Assembly (NCBI GenBank): GCA_003868215.1
Contig: QWDQ01000018.1
Span: 186,001-250,000, forward strand
Source of the DNA: Pseudophaeomoniella oleicola
Taxonomy: Eukaryota; Ascomycota; Eurotiomycetes; Phaeomoniellales; Phaeomoniellaceae
Direction: 5' to 3'
Length of the DNA stretch: 64,000 nt
The notes beneath the pieces were generated by a model. It worked only from the letters and a program-made list of their open reading frames with translations, did no database searches and had not been told where the DNA came from. Positions within the stretch are counted from its first letter, which is position 1. Every line of letters begins with the position of its first letter. Of this stretch, positions 44,270 through 54,725 are shown in pieces. The position numbers were made by a program, and so were the translations under genes.

Positions 44270-45243
44270 CACGTCCTCCACCCCTTATTCCAAGGTCTAG
44301 CACACTCCAAGGTTGTTTTGCGAGACCCAAGAGCTATTGTTGTACCACAACGCAACCGAACCAAAGAAAGCAATCCTTTCCGATCGAATCATCCTACCCT
44401 TCCCTCTCTCCCTCCCTCCATCACCTCCGATTTCCACGCATAGCTTTCCTATGCTTCCTCCTTCGCTTCTTCTTCTTCTTCTTCTTCTTACTTTGCTCTC
44501 TCAATATCATATCATAATATAACTCACATAATTTGTTTTCTTTTTCTTGTTTCCACAATGTACAAAAAAAAGACGACGAGAATTTTCGGTTGGAAAATCC
44601 CGCTTTTTATTTAAATGCGCAGATAGATACCTAAGGTACCTTAGGTACCGTCAAGGATATGTATAAGAATATATGAATACATACATACTTTTTTGTTTTT
44701 TTTTGTTTTTTTTTATGGTCGTTCGCTCACTCTCTCTCGCTCGGTATCACCTTTTCTTCGGGGGTTGGATTTCGTAGAGTTGAGACACTTATAACGGTGA
44801 TGATACAGACACCTGAGGTCCCTTCAGACTTCGTGTACGCGTGAGATTGTGATTTTTCGTCACAGGATTGGAATGTTTTGTTCATTTGATATTTGGATTC
44901 AAAGGAGGGGGGAAGAAGCGTCACATCCTCATTACTCATTATTATGGTTATTCTAAACCTCCCGTCCTCTCCCTATGGCAAGTAGCTCGTGTGAATTACA
45001 GCCACACAGTACATGTAGAGGATGTATACTCAAAAACCCTTCACTCCCACGAATTTCACACTGCGAATATGAAGATACTCCATGCAAACCGTTTCAATGA
45101 ACGCCGGCGAAGAAGATGCACCACCTATGGACTCGTTCATCGTTATGCCCTAGTGTACAACTCCGTATAGATAGGAGTCGAATGTAACTATTCCTCCTTT
45201 GAAAACTGTTGCATGTAGTTTTCAGTGCGGCCTTGAGCCAAGT
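44270..45243. other. Convergent 3' flank between SEC16 and KEI1
   Basis: The 3' UTRs of both genes. It holds a CTT repeat at 44466-44489, a 20-nt GGTACC-centred palindrome at 44628-44647 and T-runs near 44690-44713. ORF 44868-45170 (+) has no recognisable content. Confidence 0.55.
44628..44647. repeat. Perfect 20-nt palindrome centred on GGTACC
   Basis: The sequence TACCTAAGGTACCTTAGGTA reads the same on both strands. It lies about 360 bp after the SEC16 stop codon. Similar TACCTTAGG/CCTAGGTA fragments recur in other gaps of this window. Confidence 0.9.
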
Positions 45244-46236
45244 CTAAGCCATATCTTGCAATTTAACGGCAGCCGTGGAAGCCTGTTGATTGATTAGACC
45301 TTGCGGCGGCATAGCTGGTGGGCCAGTCCCGCTCCTTCGTCTCCTTTCTCTTTCAGTTGGGCCGGTTGCCACGAATCCCTGGTCGCCGCTTTTCCTGAAC
45401 TTGCTTGTGAATCCGTACATCCAACTGTCATCCTCTTCCTCGCTTCCCAGCCAGTATTTGGGGTAGATGTTGATCATGAACCTGCCAAGTTTCCCTTGCC
45501 AGCCTTGACCTTCAGGCTTCGATGCGGAGAACGGATTCTCTGCAAGGCCTGTGGATGCTGAAGCAGATGTGTATGTGTTATTCTTCAAGGATGCGTGAGC
45601 AATATGCTGGCGGATGACGGAACGTGCCCATGCCAACATTACGACGCAGAAGTATAAGCGCACTGTCCAGAGGGTACAGAGCACACCAATGCTATTCATA
45701 GATTCGGGTTGGAGGACACCATTGCCGAGAGACGGAGAGCCGGAAGTGCTGCTGGTGGGATTTTGTCCAGCGGGTGCGGTGGCCGGCTCCCCAGCAGCAA
45801 CTGCGTCTTGGCCGGCCGCCACTCCAGATGCAGGAGAAGCTTCGATATGCACAGATGAGACGTTCGCTTGCGGATTGGTGAACCCAGCGGTGTCGCCTAT
45901 TGTACCAGCGCCAGGACCGGTGGCTTTTTCGCCGTGATGGTGTTGCGAGATAACAAGAAACCAAGTAATGCTAAAGCAGAGAGTATATGCTACGTTGATG
46001 ATTGAGTCGATTATGTAGAACCAGGCAAGGCCTAGGCATTGAAGAGGTGATTGTTTTCGGATATGAGGCGCAAGGAAGACTGTAAGCACGAGAGCGAGGA
46101 GAGAGTAGATGTACATGGAGAGTTGTATAGGGTTGAGCTCATAGCCAGTGAAGAGCGCAAGAAGCCCATATAGACCTGATAGTTTGTTCACCAGTAGAGA
46201 AAGCGTGATCAGCTCGGCGCCAGTTCGTAGAGACAT
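45244..46236 (-). CDS. KEI1: Kei1, regulatory subunit of inositolphosphorylceramide synthase
   Basis: A single exon encodes 330 residues. Four hydrophobic segments are predicted: about 8-30 and 38-58 (with GYELNPIQLSMYIYSLLALV between and into the second), 68-92 (LAWFYIIDSIINVAYTLCF) and about 185-203 after a low-complexity lumenal-type loop. The C-terminal block KLGRFMINIYPKYWLGSEEE, then WMYGFTSKFR, is characteristic of fungal Kei1. In yeast Kei1 binds the catalytic subunit Aur1 in the Golgi and is needed for complex sphingolipid synthesis. The Ala/Gly/Ser-rich loop between the third and fourth helices is variable in the family. Expected length is a little longer than yeast's 221 residues, which is normal for filamentous fungi. 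It is divergent from the GDPD gene. Confidence 0.9.
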   Translation of the reverse strand: MSLRTGAELITLSLLVNKLSGLYGLLALFTGYELNPIQLSMYIYSLLALVLTVFLAPHIRKQSPLQCLGLAWFYIIDSIINVAYTLCFSITWFLVISQHHHGEKATGPGAGTIGDTAGFTNPQANVSSVHIEASPASGVAAGQDAVAAGEPATAPAGQNPTSSTSGSPSLGNGVLQPESMNSIGVLCTLWTVRLYFCVVMLAWARSVIRQHIAHASLKNNTYTSASASTGLAENPFSASKPEGQGWQGKLGRFMINIYPKYWLGSEEEDDSWMYGFTSKFRKSGDQGFVATGPTERERRRRSGTGPPAMPPQGLINQQASTAAVKLQDMA

Positions 46237-46543
46237 GGTGTAGAGAAAAGTCTACGTAGACGTCAGAAATCTCATCATAGCAAAATCACGGCCAGGCATC
46301 ACAAACCTGAGGCCTTGGAAGGCGCAAGAGGCGACCTGAGAGACCCATGACCAGTTATTGTGTGTCGGTGTCGACACTCTTGATCAGCGATGAATTGATG
46401 GAAGGTGAAAGGGGTATTGAAACAATCCAACTGCAAGTCGAATATGGATGGCGGAGGGCATCGGCATCCCGGAAACGTAATCACCTCGTTAAAACTTTTG
46501 CTAAGTTAACGAAGGCGAGAGTCTCCGTCTCCTATAAAGATGA

Positions 46544-46551
46544 TCACGTGA
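46544..46551. promoter_or_regulatory. TCACGTGA E-box
   Basis: A perfect palindromic bHLH-type site located about 310 bp upstream of the KEI1 start and 650 bp upstream of the GDPD start. TCACGTG is the core bound by Cbf1-type factors. The assignment is by motif only. Confidence 0.4.
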
Positions 46552-46956
46552 CTGACATTTCTCCCTATAAATACCTAAATTACCTTACCAGCCTAGAAGT
46601 CACAGACTACTACTACTAATAATAATAATAATACCTCCTAAGTACGGTATGTGGTAGGTATGTAATAACGTACTGAATCGTCATTCACTATTTAATAATA
46701 CGTCAACAGACCCCCAAATATCGGCCTGCGAAGCCTGGCAACTACCACGTTGTCGATCGCTCGGTTTCATTCGCTCAAGCTCTTGGCTCCTGCGTACATG
46801 CTGTGCATATCTTTCCACATCGGTATCTCGACACTATCGGATTCCTACGACGTAAGGAACCCAAGTAAACTAGCATGGAGCTTCATTTGCTCGGTGATCT
46901 TCCAGGTTGGCAAGCGAAATGAGACGCAGTTTGGTTGACGATGTCGTATGTAGCAT

Positions 46957-46965
46957 GCACGTGGG
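46957..46965 (+). promoter_or_regulatory. Pho4/NUC-1-type phosphate-response site (GCACGTGGG)
   Basis: The nonamer matches the high-affinity site of yeast Pho4 and contains the CACGTG core used by its Neurospora counterpart NUC-1. It lies about 235 bp upstream of the ATG of a secreted glycerophosphodiesterase, the kind of enzyme expected to be induced by phosphate starvation. Confidence 0.5.
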
Positions 46966-47067
46966 CAGGTAAGCTGTAAGTACAACGCACCATCACCATC
47001 GGGAACCGATGGGTTCGACCCCCGCTTTATGGCCCCTGCATTGGAAATCACTTACCTTGCACATTGG

Positions 47068-47082
47068 AATAAATATAAATAG
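47068..47082 (+). promoter_or_regulatory. TATA-like element of the GDPD gene
   Basis: The A/T stretch AATAAATATAAATAG lies about 120-130 bp upstream of the GDPD ATG, a plausible core promoter distance for an inducible fungal gene. Confidence 0.35.
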
Positions 47083-47197
47083 TTGGAAGATGCCATATGA
47101 GTAATTCAGATTTGCTGTCTTTTCTTCAGGTCGGGAGATCCTACAGGACACACTTCAGTCAGCTACTGGGAAAAGCTTTTGCCGTGAAGCTCTCAAC

Positions 47198-48508
47198 ATG
47201 CCGTTCAATGTTGTGCATCTGGCCTCCGTGGCCCTCTTTGTAGCCCCTGCATTGGCACTCCCCAGGTATTCCGGCCACACCGCCATGGAGCCAGCACAGC
47301 CTCATACGGATTACTCGATCTCGTTTGGACCCCGGCCCTACTATATCATCCAGAACATGACCGATTCCCCCCTCAAGAGGAAGCTAGAGTCCTGTGAAAA
47401 TGGTCCCTTTGAGATTACGGGCTGGAGCATCGGACATCGTGGTGGTGGTACGCTTCAGTTCCCTGAAGAGACGGAAGAATCGGAGCATGCTGGAGCCCGT
47501 ATGGGTGCCGGTATCCTGGAATGCGATGTCTCCTTCACCAAGGACCGTGGCCTTGTATGCAGACACGACATATGTGACCTACACACAACCACCGACGTTT
47601 TGGTCAGACCCGAACTGGCAGCAAGATGTACTAGGCCTTTCATCCCTGCCAATGGCACCCATTCGGCCGACGCCCTTTGCTGCACCAGCGACTTCACAAC
47701 CGCCGAATTTATGAGCCTCTGCGGCAAAATGGACGGCTACAATGCGACTGCTACGACGCCTCAAGACTATCTCCATGGCACCCCTAATTGGCGTACTGAA
47801 CTCTACGACACCTGCGGCAAAGTGATGTCTCTCGACAGTTATATCACTCTTGTAGACTCTCTTCCTGGATACCGCAACTTCACACCTGAGCTCAAGACGC
47901 CACCAGCACCAGTGCCCATGCCCTTCAATGGTACCTACACGCAGCAGCAATATGCGCGTGACATGATAGACACGTTCATCCGTCGTGGGATTGATCCACA
48001 GCGTGTGTATCCTCAATCTTTCAACCCACCGGACATCTTCCAGTGGATCCGAGAGTATCCCGAGTTTGGCAAACGAGCCATCTATCTCGATGAATCAGGC
48101 GATAGCCCGGACAATTACACCGCGGCTGTAGCTCGTCTCCCCACGCTCAAGGCCCAGGGTGTAAACATCATATCTCCTCCTTTCAATTACCTCCTCAGTC
48201 TCGGTGGCCCTAACAACCAAACGGTCATACCGTCTCCTTATGCTCTCACTGCGAATTCCGCCGGCCTCGACATCATCTCTTGGTCATTTGAGCGCTCGGG
48301 GCCTCTAGCTACAGTGAGATCAAGGCAAGACTACTATTACACTTCCATCTGGGACGCTATGCATCACGATGGCCAGTTGTATGAGGTGTTGGATGTGTTG
48401 GGTCGGCAGGTTGGTGTTAAGGCCATGTTCGCTGACTGGTCCGCCACTGTAAGTTATTACGCGAACTGCTTCGGACTGACGGGTCCGAATGGAAGCGATT
48501 ACGACTGA
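47198..48508 (+). CDS. Secreted glycerophosphodiester phosphodiesterase family protein
   Basis: A single exon encodes 436 residues. Residues 1-20 form a signal peptide ending APALA. The GDPD catalytic block is intact: HRGGG at 80-84, FPEET at 88-92, LECDVSFTKD with Glu108 and Asp110, and CRHD with His123. The TIM-barrel continues with FTPELKTP and the C-terminal ADWSATVSYYANCFGL. Many N-glycosylation sequons (such as NMT, NGT, NAT, NYT, NQT) and cysteines fit an extracellular or wall location. The family cleaves glycerophosphodiesters to glycerol-3-phosphate and an alcohol; fungi use the secreted forms to scavenge phosphate. A phosphate-type E-box and TATA-like element precede the gene. Confidence 0.93.
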   Translation: MPFNVVHLASVALFVAPALALPRYSGHTAMEPAQPHTDYSISFGPRPYYIIQNMTDSPLKRKLESCENGPFEITGWSIGHRGGGTLQFPEETEESEHAGARMGAGILECDVSFTKDRGLVCRHDICDLHTTTDVLVRPELAARCTRPFIPANGTHSADALCCTSDFTTAEFMSLCGKMDGYNATATTPQDYLHGTPNWRTELYDTCGKVMSLDSYITLVDSLPGYRNFTPELKTPPAPVPMPFNGTYTQQQYARDMIDTFIRRGIDPQRVYPQSFNPPDIFQWIREYPEFGKRAIYLDESGDSPDNYTAAVARLPTLKAQGVNIISPPFNYLLSLGGPNNQTVIPSPYALTANSAGLDIISWSFERSGPLATVRSRQDYYYTSIWDAMHHDGQLYEVLDVLGRQVGVKAMFADWSATVSYYANCFGLTGPNGSDYD

Positions 48509-49953
48509 TGGAAGACAATGATTTAAAATGAGACCACGAGGTTTGGTAAAGTATGTTGACTGCTAGATCTACCAACCATAGAGTACGATAACATTGTAAC
48601 GCAATGTCATATCCTTGATATTTCAACGATGAAAGAAAAGCACCTTCGGCAACAGACTTCGATCCATTGAACATAGTAGAATCTAAGTTCTGCATTTGGT
48701 TGCTCTTGATGAGATCGCAGATTATGACCAAGTGGCTCTATACGGATAGTGCACCACAGTATCACACAGAGGTCTTGAGAGAAAAGCAGTATGCTCTCTG
48801 CAAGCCGTCGCATTTTCTGAAATCCATAAATAGCGACGGTCCTTTTATGGACTTTATATATTCACTGAAGAAGTCAGCAGTTCACGTGATCATGTTTCAT
48901 ACTCACTTCTCAAACGTGGTTCTTTATCGGGGTCTCAATATGCTACAGTATCGACGTCCATTCGATTTCACCGACTCAGCGATCCCTGACTCCGAGTATG
49001 AACTCGAAATTATGTGGTGGAAAATCGCACACGACGACGGACGACGGTCAGTGGAGATCTTTCTACCCACACTGACGTTACAATGGCAGATAAGGTGTGA
49101 CTCCATCGATCGACTGCAGCACAAGATACTGGTAGTACGTAGTACAGGATCCATGTCAGGCATTCCAAGTTTAGACCACAAGAGATCTTTGGAGGACATT
49201 GGTGTAGGTCATGGATTTGCTAGGTATGTTGAGAAATGATCATTGCCGTGTTTACAGCAGCCACATCCGTCAGATATGTGAGAAGCGAAGACCAGTAAGT
49301 TAGAAAATAGGATGGGCAAATTATGCCGAGCAGCGGTAAACAGGAAATAGCGTGAGCTTCAACTTAAGCGATCGATTTATTTAGTTAAACAAATTGCAAT
49401 CAGAGCGCGACAGACGAGTGGCCTCGGTGGCTTCACGCCCATTTGGCTTGGCGCTGCTTCGCGCCCTCGTTAGCGCTCCCGCGTCACAGGAGCCCCTGTC
49501 AAATGATGTCAAGCGGGGCCTGATTGGGTCTCGTCTGTAGATATTGCAAGGACCACCACGATATCCCTGATTTTCGAAATATCCATACAGTCGCGCTGCC
49601 TCATATCCAGTGATCTGGGTCTTCCAAAGATTCCCTCAGACATCGAACCGCTCTCTTTACCTAGCGATCATACTTCTCTCACTTCGCCTCCTGAGACATC
49701 CTTCTCGTCGTCGCTCAGCGGTACCCTTGCGGAGATTTTCAGGGACGTCCACCGCGGAAGCCACAGTTTCGAAACACGCGCGCCACACATCCCTGTCTCT
49801 CCAGCAAACAAAAAGTGGTTGCGAAAACGGTCAAAGCATGAATCTGTAGCGGGTAGAGTGTTAACTCCAGACTGCCATCCTCTCCCTCTCTCTCTCTCAT
49901 TTCTCGTTACAACCATTGTTCCTATCTCTCAACGGAGACAGAGCAACTCGATC
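48509..49953. other. Gene-free stretch between GDPD and CSC1-like B, with one unassigned ORF
   Basis: Contains the 3' flank of GDPD and the promoter of CSC1-like B. One ORF from ATG 48709 to 49239 (+) is open for 176 codons but matches nothing I know. A GC-rich inverted-looking patch (GCGCTGCTTCGCGCC) lies near 49450. Confidence 0.5.
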
Positions 49954-52900
49954 ATGTCCAACAATTCCGCGTTGTTAAGTAATAATGGCACCGCTTCTGA
50001 TGTCTCAAAAAGTCAAGGGCAAAGTGCGGGTGCATTTGCAGCGTCTCTGGTGACATCGATCATTGTGTTTGCGGTGGAAACTGGTGCGTTTCTACTGATC
50101 AAGGACCGATTTACGAGAATCTAGTGAGACTGCTCCCTATTTCTAGTGGGTAACTATCGCTGACTCTCTGACCAGCCAACCGCGAACCTATCTTGTTCCC
50201 GAAAAGGAACGAACCAATGCTGCAGATCCAGGATGGTGGAAATGGATCAAACCGGTGCTCTCGACTTCCAATTCCGAATTTATACAGAAATGCGGCCTTG
50301 ACGCCTATTTCTTTCTACGATACCTACGAACATTGCTCAAAATCTTCCTTCCAGCGGCCTGCGTAATCTTGCCAATCCTTCTACCTCTAAATCACAACCA
50401 CGGTCGAGGAGCACATTATGCAGTCGGCAGATATGCAAATTCTTCTAATGTTACAGGCTTGGATCAGTTGGCATGGGGAAACGTTGCGCCAACGCACACT
50501 CACAGATACTGGGCACACTGGCTCTGTGCTCTCGGAGTGGTCGTTTGGGTATGCTACATTGCCTTCGACGAGCTCAGGGGTTATATTCGGATGCGTCAAG
50601 CGTATTTGACATCGCCTCAGCATCGATTGCGAGCATCAGCCACGACCGTGCTTGTAAGCGCAATACCTCACAAATGGTGCAATGTGGAAGCCTTGGACGG
50701 CTTGTACGATGTTTTTCCAGGGGGTATAAGAAACATCTGGATCAATCGGAATTTCGATGAGCTAAGCGACAAAATCAAACAGAGAGATAAGCTTGCTCAC
50801 GCTCTTGAAGGGGCAGAGACCAACCTCATCAAGAAGTGTAAGGAAGCTCATGAAAAGAAAGTGGCTAAAGAAGCAAAGAAAGCTGGACAGAAACTGACAA
50901 AGGCTGAGAAACAAGAGCACGACGCAATCCAGAATGAGAAGGCAAAGCAGAACGCACAAGGCCATGGTCTTACCTCAGGAAACCCTCACCAGGTTAGGCA
51001 CACGGTTGAGGGGGCAATCGCTGATGTCTCAGACTCGTCCGAAAGTGAGCATGAGCTTGAGGAGAGCATACAAGAAGAGGAAGCAAAGAAAAAGAAGCTA
51101 TTGCCAGTCCCGATCTTAGGCGACGCTGTTGAAGGAGTGACAGCTGGATTCAGTAGATTCGGCAGAGGAGTGCTTGGAGGGCTTCGGAAGGTGGAGAAGG
51201 GATTCGACGATACTGTGGACACCACAAACGGATATGTGGCACCAGAGCCCGAGAAGGCTGAGCAAGCTCCAAACGGACTTGGAGATTTCCATCAAACTCG
51301 TGGGTTTGGGAACGGAAAAGACCAGAATGCGAAGAACAAATCCAAAGCTACGGATGCCACAGCTGTACCAGCTGCCGTCCGTGGTAGGGAAAACAGGATG
51401 GATGAGGCTGCATATCGCGCATCCGACGAGACTGCTGTGGACCGCCCAAGGCAAAGTACACAGGCTGATACCCGTCCTCTAAATTCTAAAAGTCCAACGC
51501 CAGATGGAGCCTCCATCGAAAAGGGTAAGGGCAAAGAAGAGAAACCTGGTCGGTTTGCCTCAGTCCTGGTCTCGGTAAAGAAGGCTCTCCACTTAGAGAG
51601 CGAGGAGCGTGAACCCGTTGAATACCCGGAGGCCTTTGACTCTGAATTCGAAAAGGAACCAGAGGATGCGGATTGGCGAAAATATATTGAGGAAAAAGAC
51701 AGAGAGACGATGCGGCTCCCTGTCCGTGGGTGGATGCCATCGCTGCCGCTTATGGGCGAAAAAGTTGATACTATCTCCTACTGCCGAAAAGAGGTCGCCA
51801 GGCTCAACGCTGAGATTGAAGAAGACCAAGCCAATCCCGAGCGATTTCCCCTCATGAACTCAGCCTTCATTCAATTCAATCACCAAGTCGCCGCACACAT
51901 GGCCTGTCAATCACTAAGTCACCATCTCCCAAAACAAATGGCGCCTCGGTTAGTTGAAATCGCTCCAAATGATGTTATCTGGGACAACATGTCGCTTCCC
52001 TGGTGGCAGCGATATGTCCGAACAGCTGCCGTCATAGTCATCGTCGCTGGTATGATCGTCCTCTGGGCGTTTCCAGTTGCCTTTACTTCCGCACTTTCGC
52101 AGCTGCATTATCTTGCTGACAAATACCATTGGCTGCGTTGGATCTTGGGAGCACCATCTTGGATCCTTTCTATCCTTCAGGGTGTGTTGCCAACTGCTTT
52201 CTTGTCGATCCTTATGTTTCTGCTTCCGCTCATCCTGCGCTTCCTCGCCAAGGCCGAAGGGACGCAGTCCGGAATGCTGATCGAACTTTCGGTTCAACGA
52301 TACTATTTCTTCTTTCTTTTCGTACAGCTGTTCCTGGTCGTCTCTATCGCTTCAGCTGCATCTGTCCTCATATCCTTCTTTACCGATGCCAGCACAATCG
52401 CTTCCGTGCCGAATCTGCTCGCAGAAAATATACCCAAAGCGAGTAATTACTTCTTCTCTTACATGTTGCTTCAGGCGTTGTCAGTCAGCGCTGGAGCTCT
52501 TGTGCAAATCGGCAGCTTGTTCACCTGGTTCATTTTGGCTCCATTACTGGATAGCACTGCAAGATCAAAGTTCAAGCGACAAGTCAAGCTGAACGAGGTC
52601 AAATGGGGTACATTTTTCCCTGTATACACCAACCTGGCAGTCATTGGGTTGATATACTCCGTCATTGCGCCTCTCATTCTGATCTTCAACATCATAACAT
52701 TCGCGCTCTTCTGGTTTGTCTATCGCTACAACACCCTGTACGTCACCAAGTTCACGCGTGATACGGGCGGTTTGTTGTATCCGAACGCCATCAATTGCAC
52801 ATTCGTTGGACTTTACGTCATGGAGGTCGTATTGACAGCGCTCTTTTTCCTTGTGCGAGACGAAAACCACCAGGCGTCTTGCAAGGGGCAAGGAATCGGT

Positions 52901-53854
52901 ATGATTGTCATACTTATTCTAACCGCCATTTACCAAATCATTCTCAATGAAGCATTTTCACCACTCTACAGATATCTTCCAATTACGTTGGAGGATGACG
53001 CTGTCCGTCGAGACAAGGAATTCGAAAGAGCAATGAACAAGAAGCACGGTATCCTCGAGGAGGAGGAGGAGAACGAAGACCTTCAGGATGCCCTTGAAGA
53101 TCGGGAACGAAGAGAACGTGAGGAAGATCATGAAGCTGAGGAAATTGAATTGAGAGAGATTGAAGCTGCGAAGCAACAAAAAGCGCGTGAGAATTCATGG
53201 CGAGACAAGATTCAAAATCCCGAGATCACCTTGGACGTCTCAGAAGGGAAATTCAGGAAGATCACAAAGTCAGCCGTTCATAGGACGGCAGATATGACCA
53301 TCAACAAAATGCCGACTAACCGTCGTCGTACAAGTTGGGCCGATAGGGAGAACAACCGCCGTTCCGCGTATTTTGGGAGAACTGAAAGCTTTCAAGGTTC
53401 TCTCTCTAGCCGGCAGCAGGAGGAGCATAATTCTTCCGAACAGAATGGTCAACATGGTGACAGACGCAACCACAGCAATGCGCTCGATGTGGTGAACAAC
53501 TTCAACCCCTTGCTTGGTGACGCTAAGCAACTCGAAGAGGCACAAGCGGCGAGGACCCAATTATCCGACGCTCTCTTCGGTGGCGTACACGACGAATTGG
53601 AAGACTTGACCGCGGATCAGAGAGATGCTCTTACTCAACGAGCTTTCCAACATTCAGCTCTTAGAGCGAAGAGACCAGTGATTTGGATCCCACGAGATGA
53701 CCTAGGCGTCAGTGACGATGAGATAAGGAATATGGCAGCATTCAGCAATCATCTTTGGGTCAGTAATGTCCGCCAAGGACTTGACGCCAAAGGGAGATGC
53801 GTGTATAGTGGAGCGCCTCCTGACTTTTCAGAGGTAGACTTGATCGAACTATAG
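49954..53854 (+). CDS. CSC1/OSCA/TMEM63-family (DUF221) channel, paralogue B with long cytosolic loop
   Basis: Two exons, 49954-50123 and 50176-53854, with a 52-nt intron give 1282 residues. TM1 is at about 28-50, followed by RIYQPRTYLVPE. TM2 and TM3 lie near 105-125 and 170-190. The cytosolic domain between TM3 and the pore helices spans about 210-655. It contains a long Lys/Glu-rich, probably disordered insert absent from paralogue A, and ends at APNDVIWDNMSLPWWQRY. The pore region shows PVAFTSALSQLHYLADKYHW and KWGTFFPVYTNLAVIG. The long C-terminal tail has a charged coiled coil and ends with the same WIPRDDLG-type block as paralogue A. The charge-rich insert and tail suggest extra regulatory contacts (inference). 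Upstream neighbour GDPD and downstream TFIIA are on the same strand. Confidence 0.95.
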
Positions 53855-54392
53855 AATTTGTTGGAGGAAGATTGTACGAAGACACGAACGTCGAACATTT
53901 CATGATAGAAGCATTATAGCATTGATACGTATGGTAGCAAGCGGGCGTGTATTCCTCAATTTGTATATCATTATTCAGAAATATCACATTCTGCAAGCAT
54001 AATTGTACCATGATCAGGTAGATTAAGATCCGTACGTGCCTAAGGCAGTCTGTCTCGCAGCATACAGTTTGTATCAGTCTATGTCAGTCTATGTCAGTCT
54101 ACATCAGTCTATCGACCAGCTGTTCTCCACATCCCCAGATGCCCCACCTTGTCTCTCAACGACAAACACCGTGCAGGTAACAGTATCGGATTGTACATTC
54201 ATCATCAGGTCACCGGTCATTCTTCGCATCCTTTTATCACGACCTCAGATTCTGCGCCTACTGGGACTGATTGACTTGGTGTGTCTGATATCTGACATCC
54301 GGCTCACCTTGAACCCGGAGGCCTTTGTTCAGCTCTGATCCCACCTCTCATTCCACTCATCTCACCTATCGTTCACTCGCACAGGCCTCAAA
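53855..54392. other. Promoter region of TFIIA small subunit gene
   Basis: The 538 bp between CSC1-like B and the TFIIA gene. It contains a 10-bp tandem repeat at 54073-54112 and a pyrimidine-rich leader just before the ATG. Confidence 0.5.
54073..54112. repeat. Tandem 10-bp repeat (ATGTCAGTCT-like, four units)
   Basis: Four near-identical decamers, ATGTCAGTCT with small changes, lie 280 bp upstream of the TFIIA small-subunit ATG. Confidence 0.9.
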
Positions 54393-54725
54393 ATGGCAAC
54401 CCAGTATTACGAACTCTACCGAGGCACATCCATCGGTGCAGCCTTGATCGACACTGTCGACGACCTGATCAATGACGGCGCAATCGAACCTCAACTTGCC
54501 ATGAAAATAGTCTCCCACTTCGACCGAATCATCGCGGATGTCCTCGCAGAGAAGGTCAAGGCCAGGTTGAATTTCAAGGGTCATCTCGATACGTATCGGT
54601 TTTGTGACGATGTGTGGACGTTCCTGATCAAGGATGTGACGTTCAAGTTGGATGGCGGTCATACTTTCAACGCCGATCGCATCAAGATTGTCAGCTGCAA
54701 CTCTAAGAAACCTGGAGAACAGTAG
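54393..54725 (+). CDS. TOA2: Transcription initiation factor IIA small (gamma) subunit
   Basis: A single exon encodes 110 residues, the normal family size. The start [20 protein letters not shown] is the conserved helical part. [19 protein letters not shown] and [15 protein letters not shown], followed by a beta-strand block ending DRIKIVSC, are hallmarks of TFIIA-gamma. With the large subunit it stabilises TBP on the TATA box in RNA polymerase II initiation in the nucleus. No oddity is seen. It is convergent with the cnxE gene. Confidence 0.97.
   Translation: MATQYYELYRGTSIGAALIDTVDDLINDGAIEPQLAMKIVSHFDRIIADVLAEKVKARLNFKGHLDTYRFCDDVWTFLIKDVTFKLDGGHTFNADRIKIVSCNSKKPGEQ

Larger units (their letters stand above)
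46237..47197. other. Divergent promoter region of KEI1 and GDPD genes
   Basis: 961 bp between the two start codons. It holds two CACGTG E-boxes, one as TCACGTGA at 46544-46551 and one as GCACGTGGG at 46957-46965, and a TATA-like stretch at 47068-47082. An AT-rich TACTACTACTAATAATAATA run lies near 46606-46625. No ORF here looks real. Confidence 0.6.

Noticed and set aside
46985-47045. tRNA-like GGTTCGACC segment
   Set aside because: The T-loop-like string has no proper T-stem, and I could not build an acceptor stem, D-arm or anticodon arm around it.
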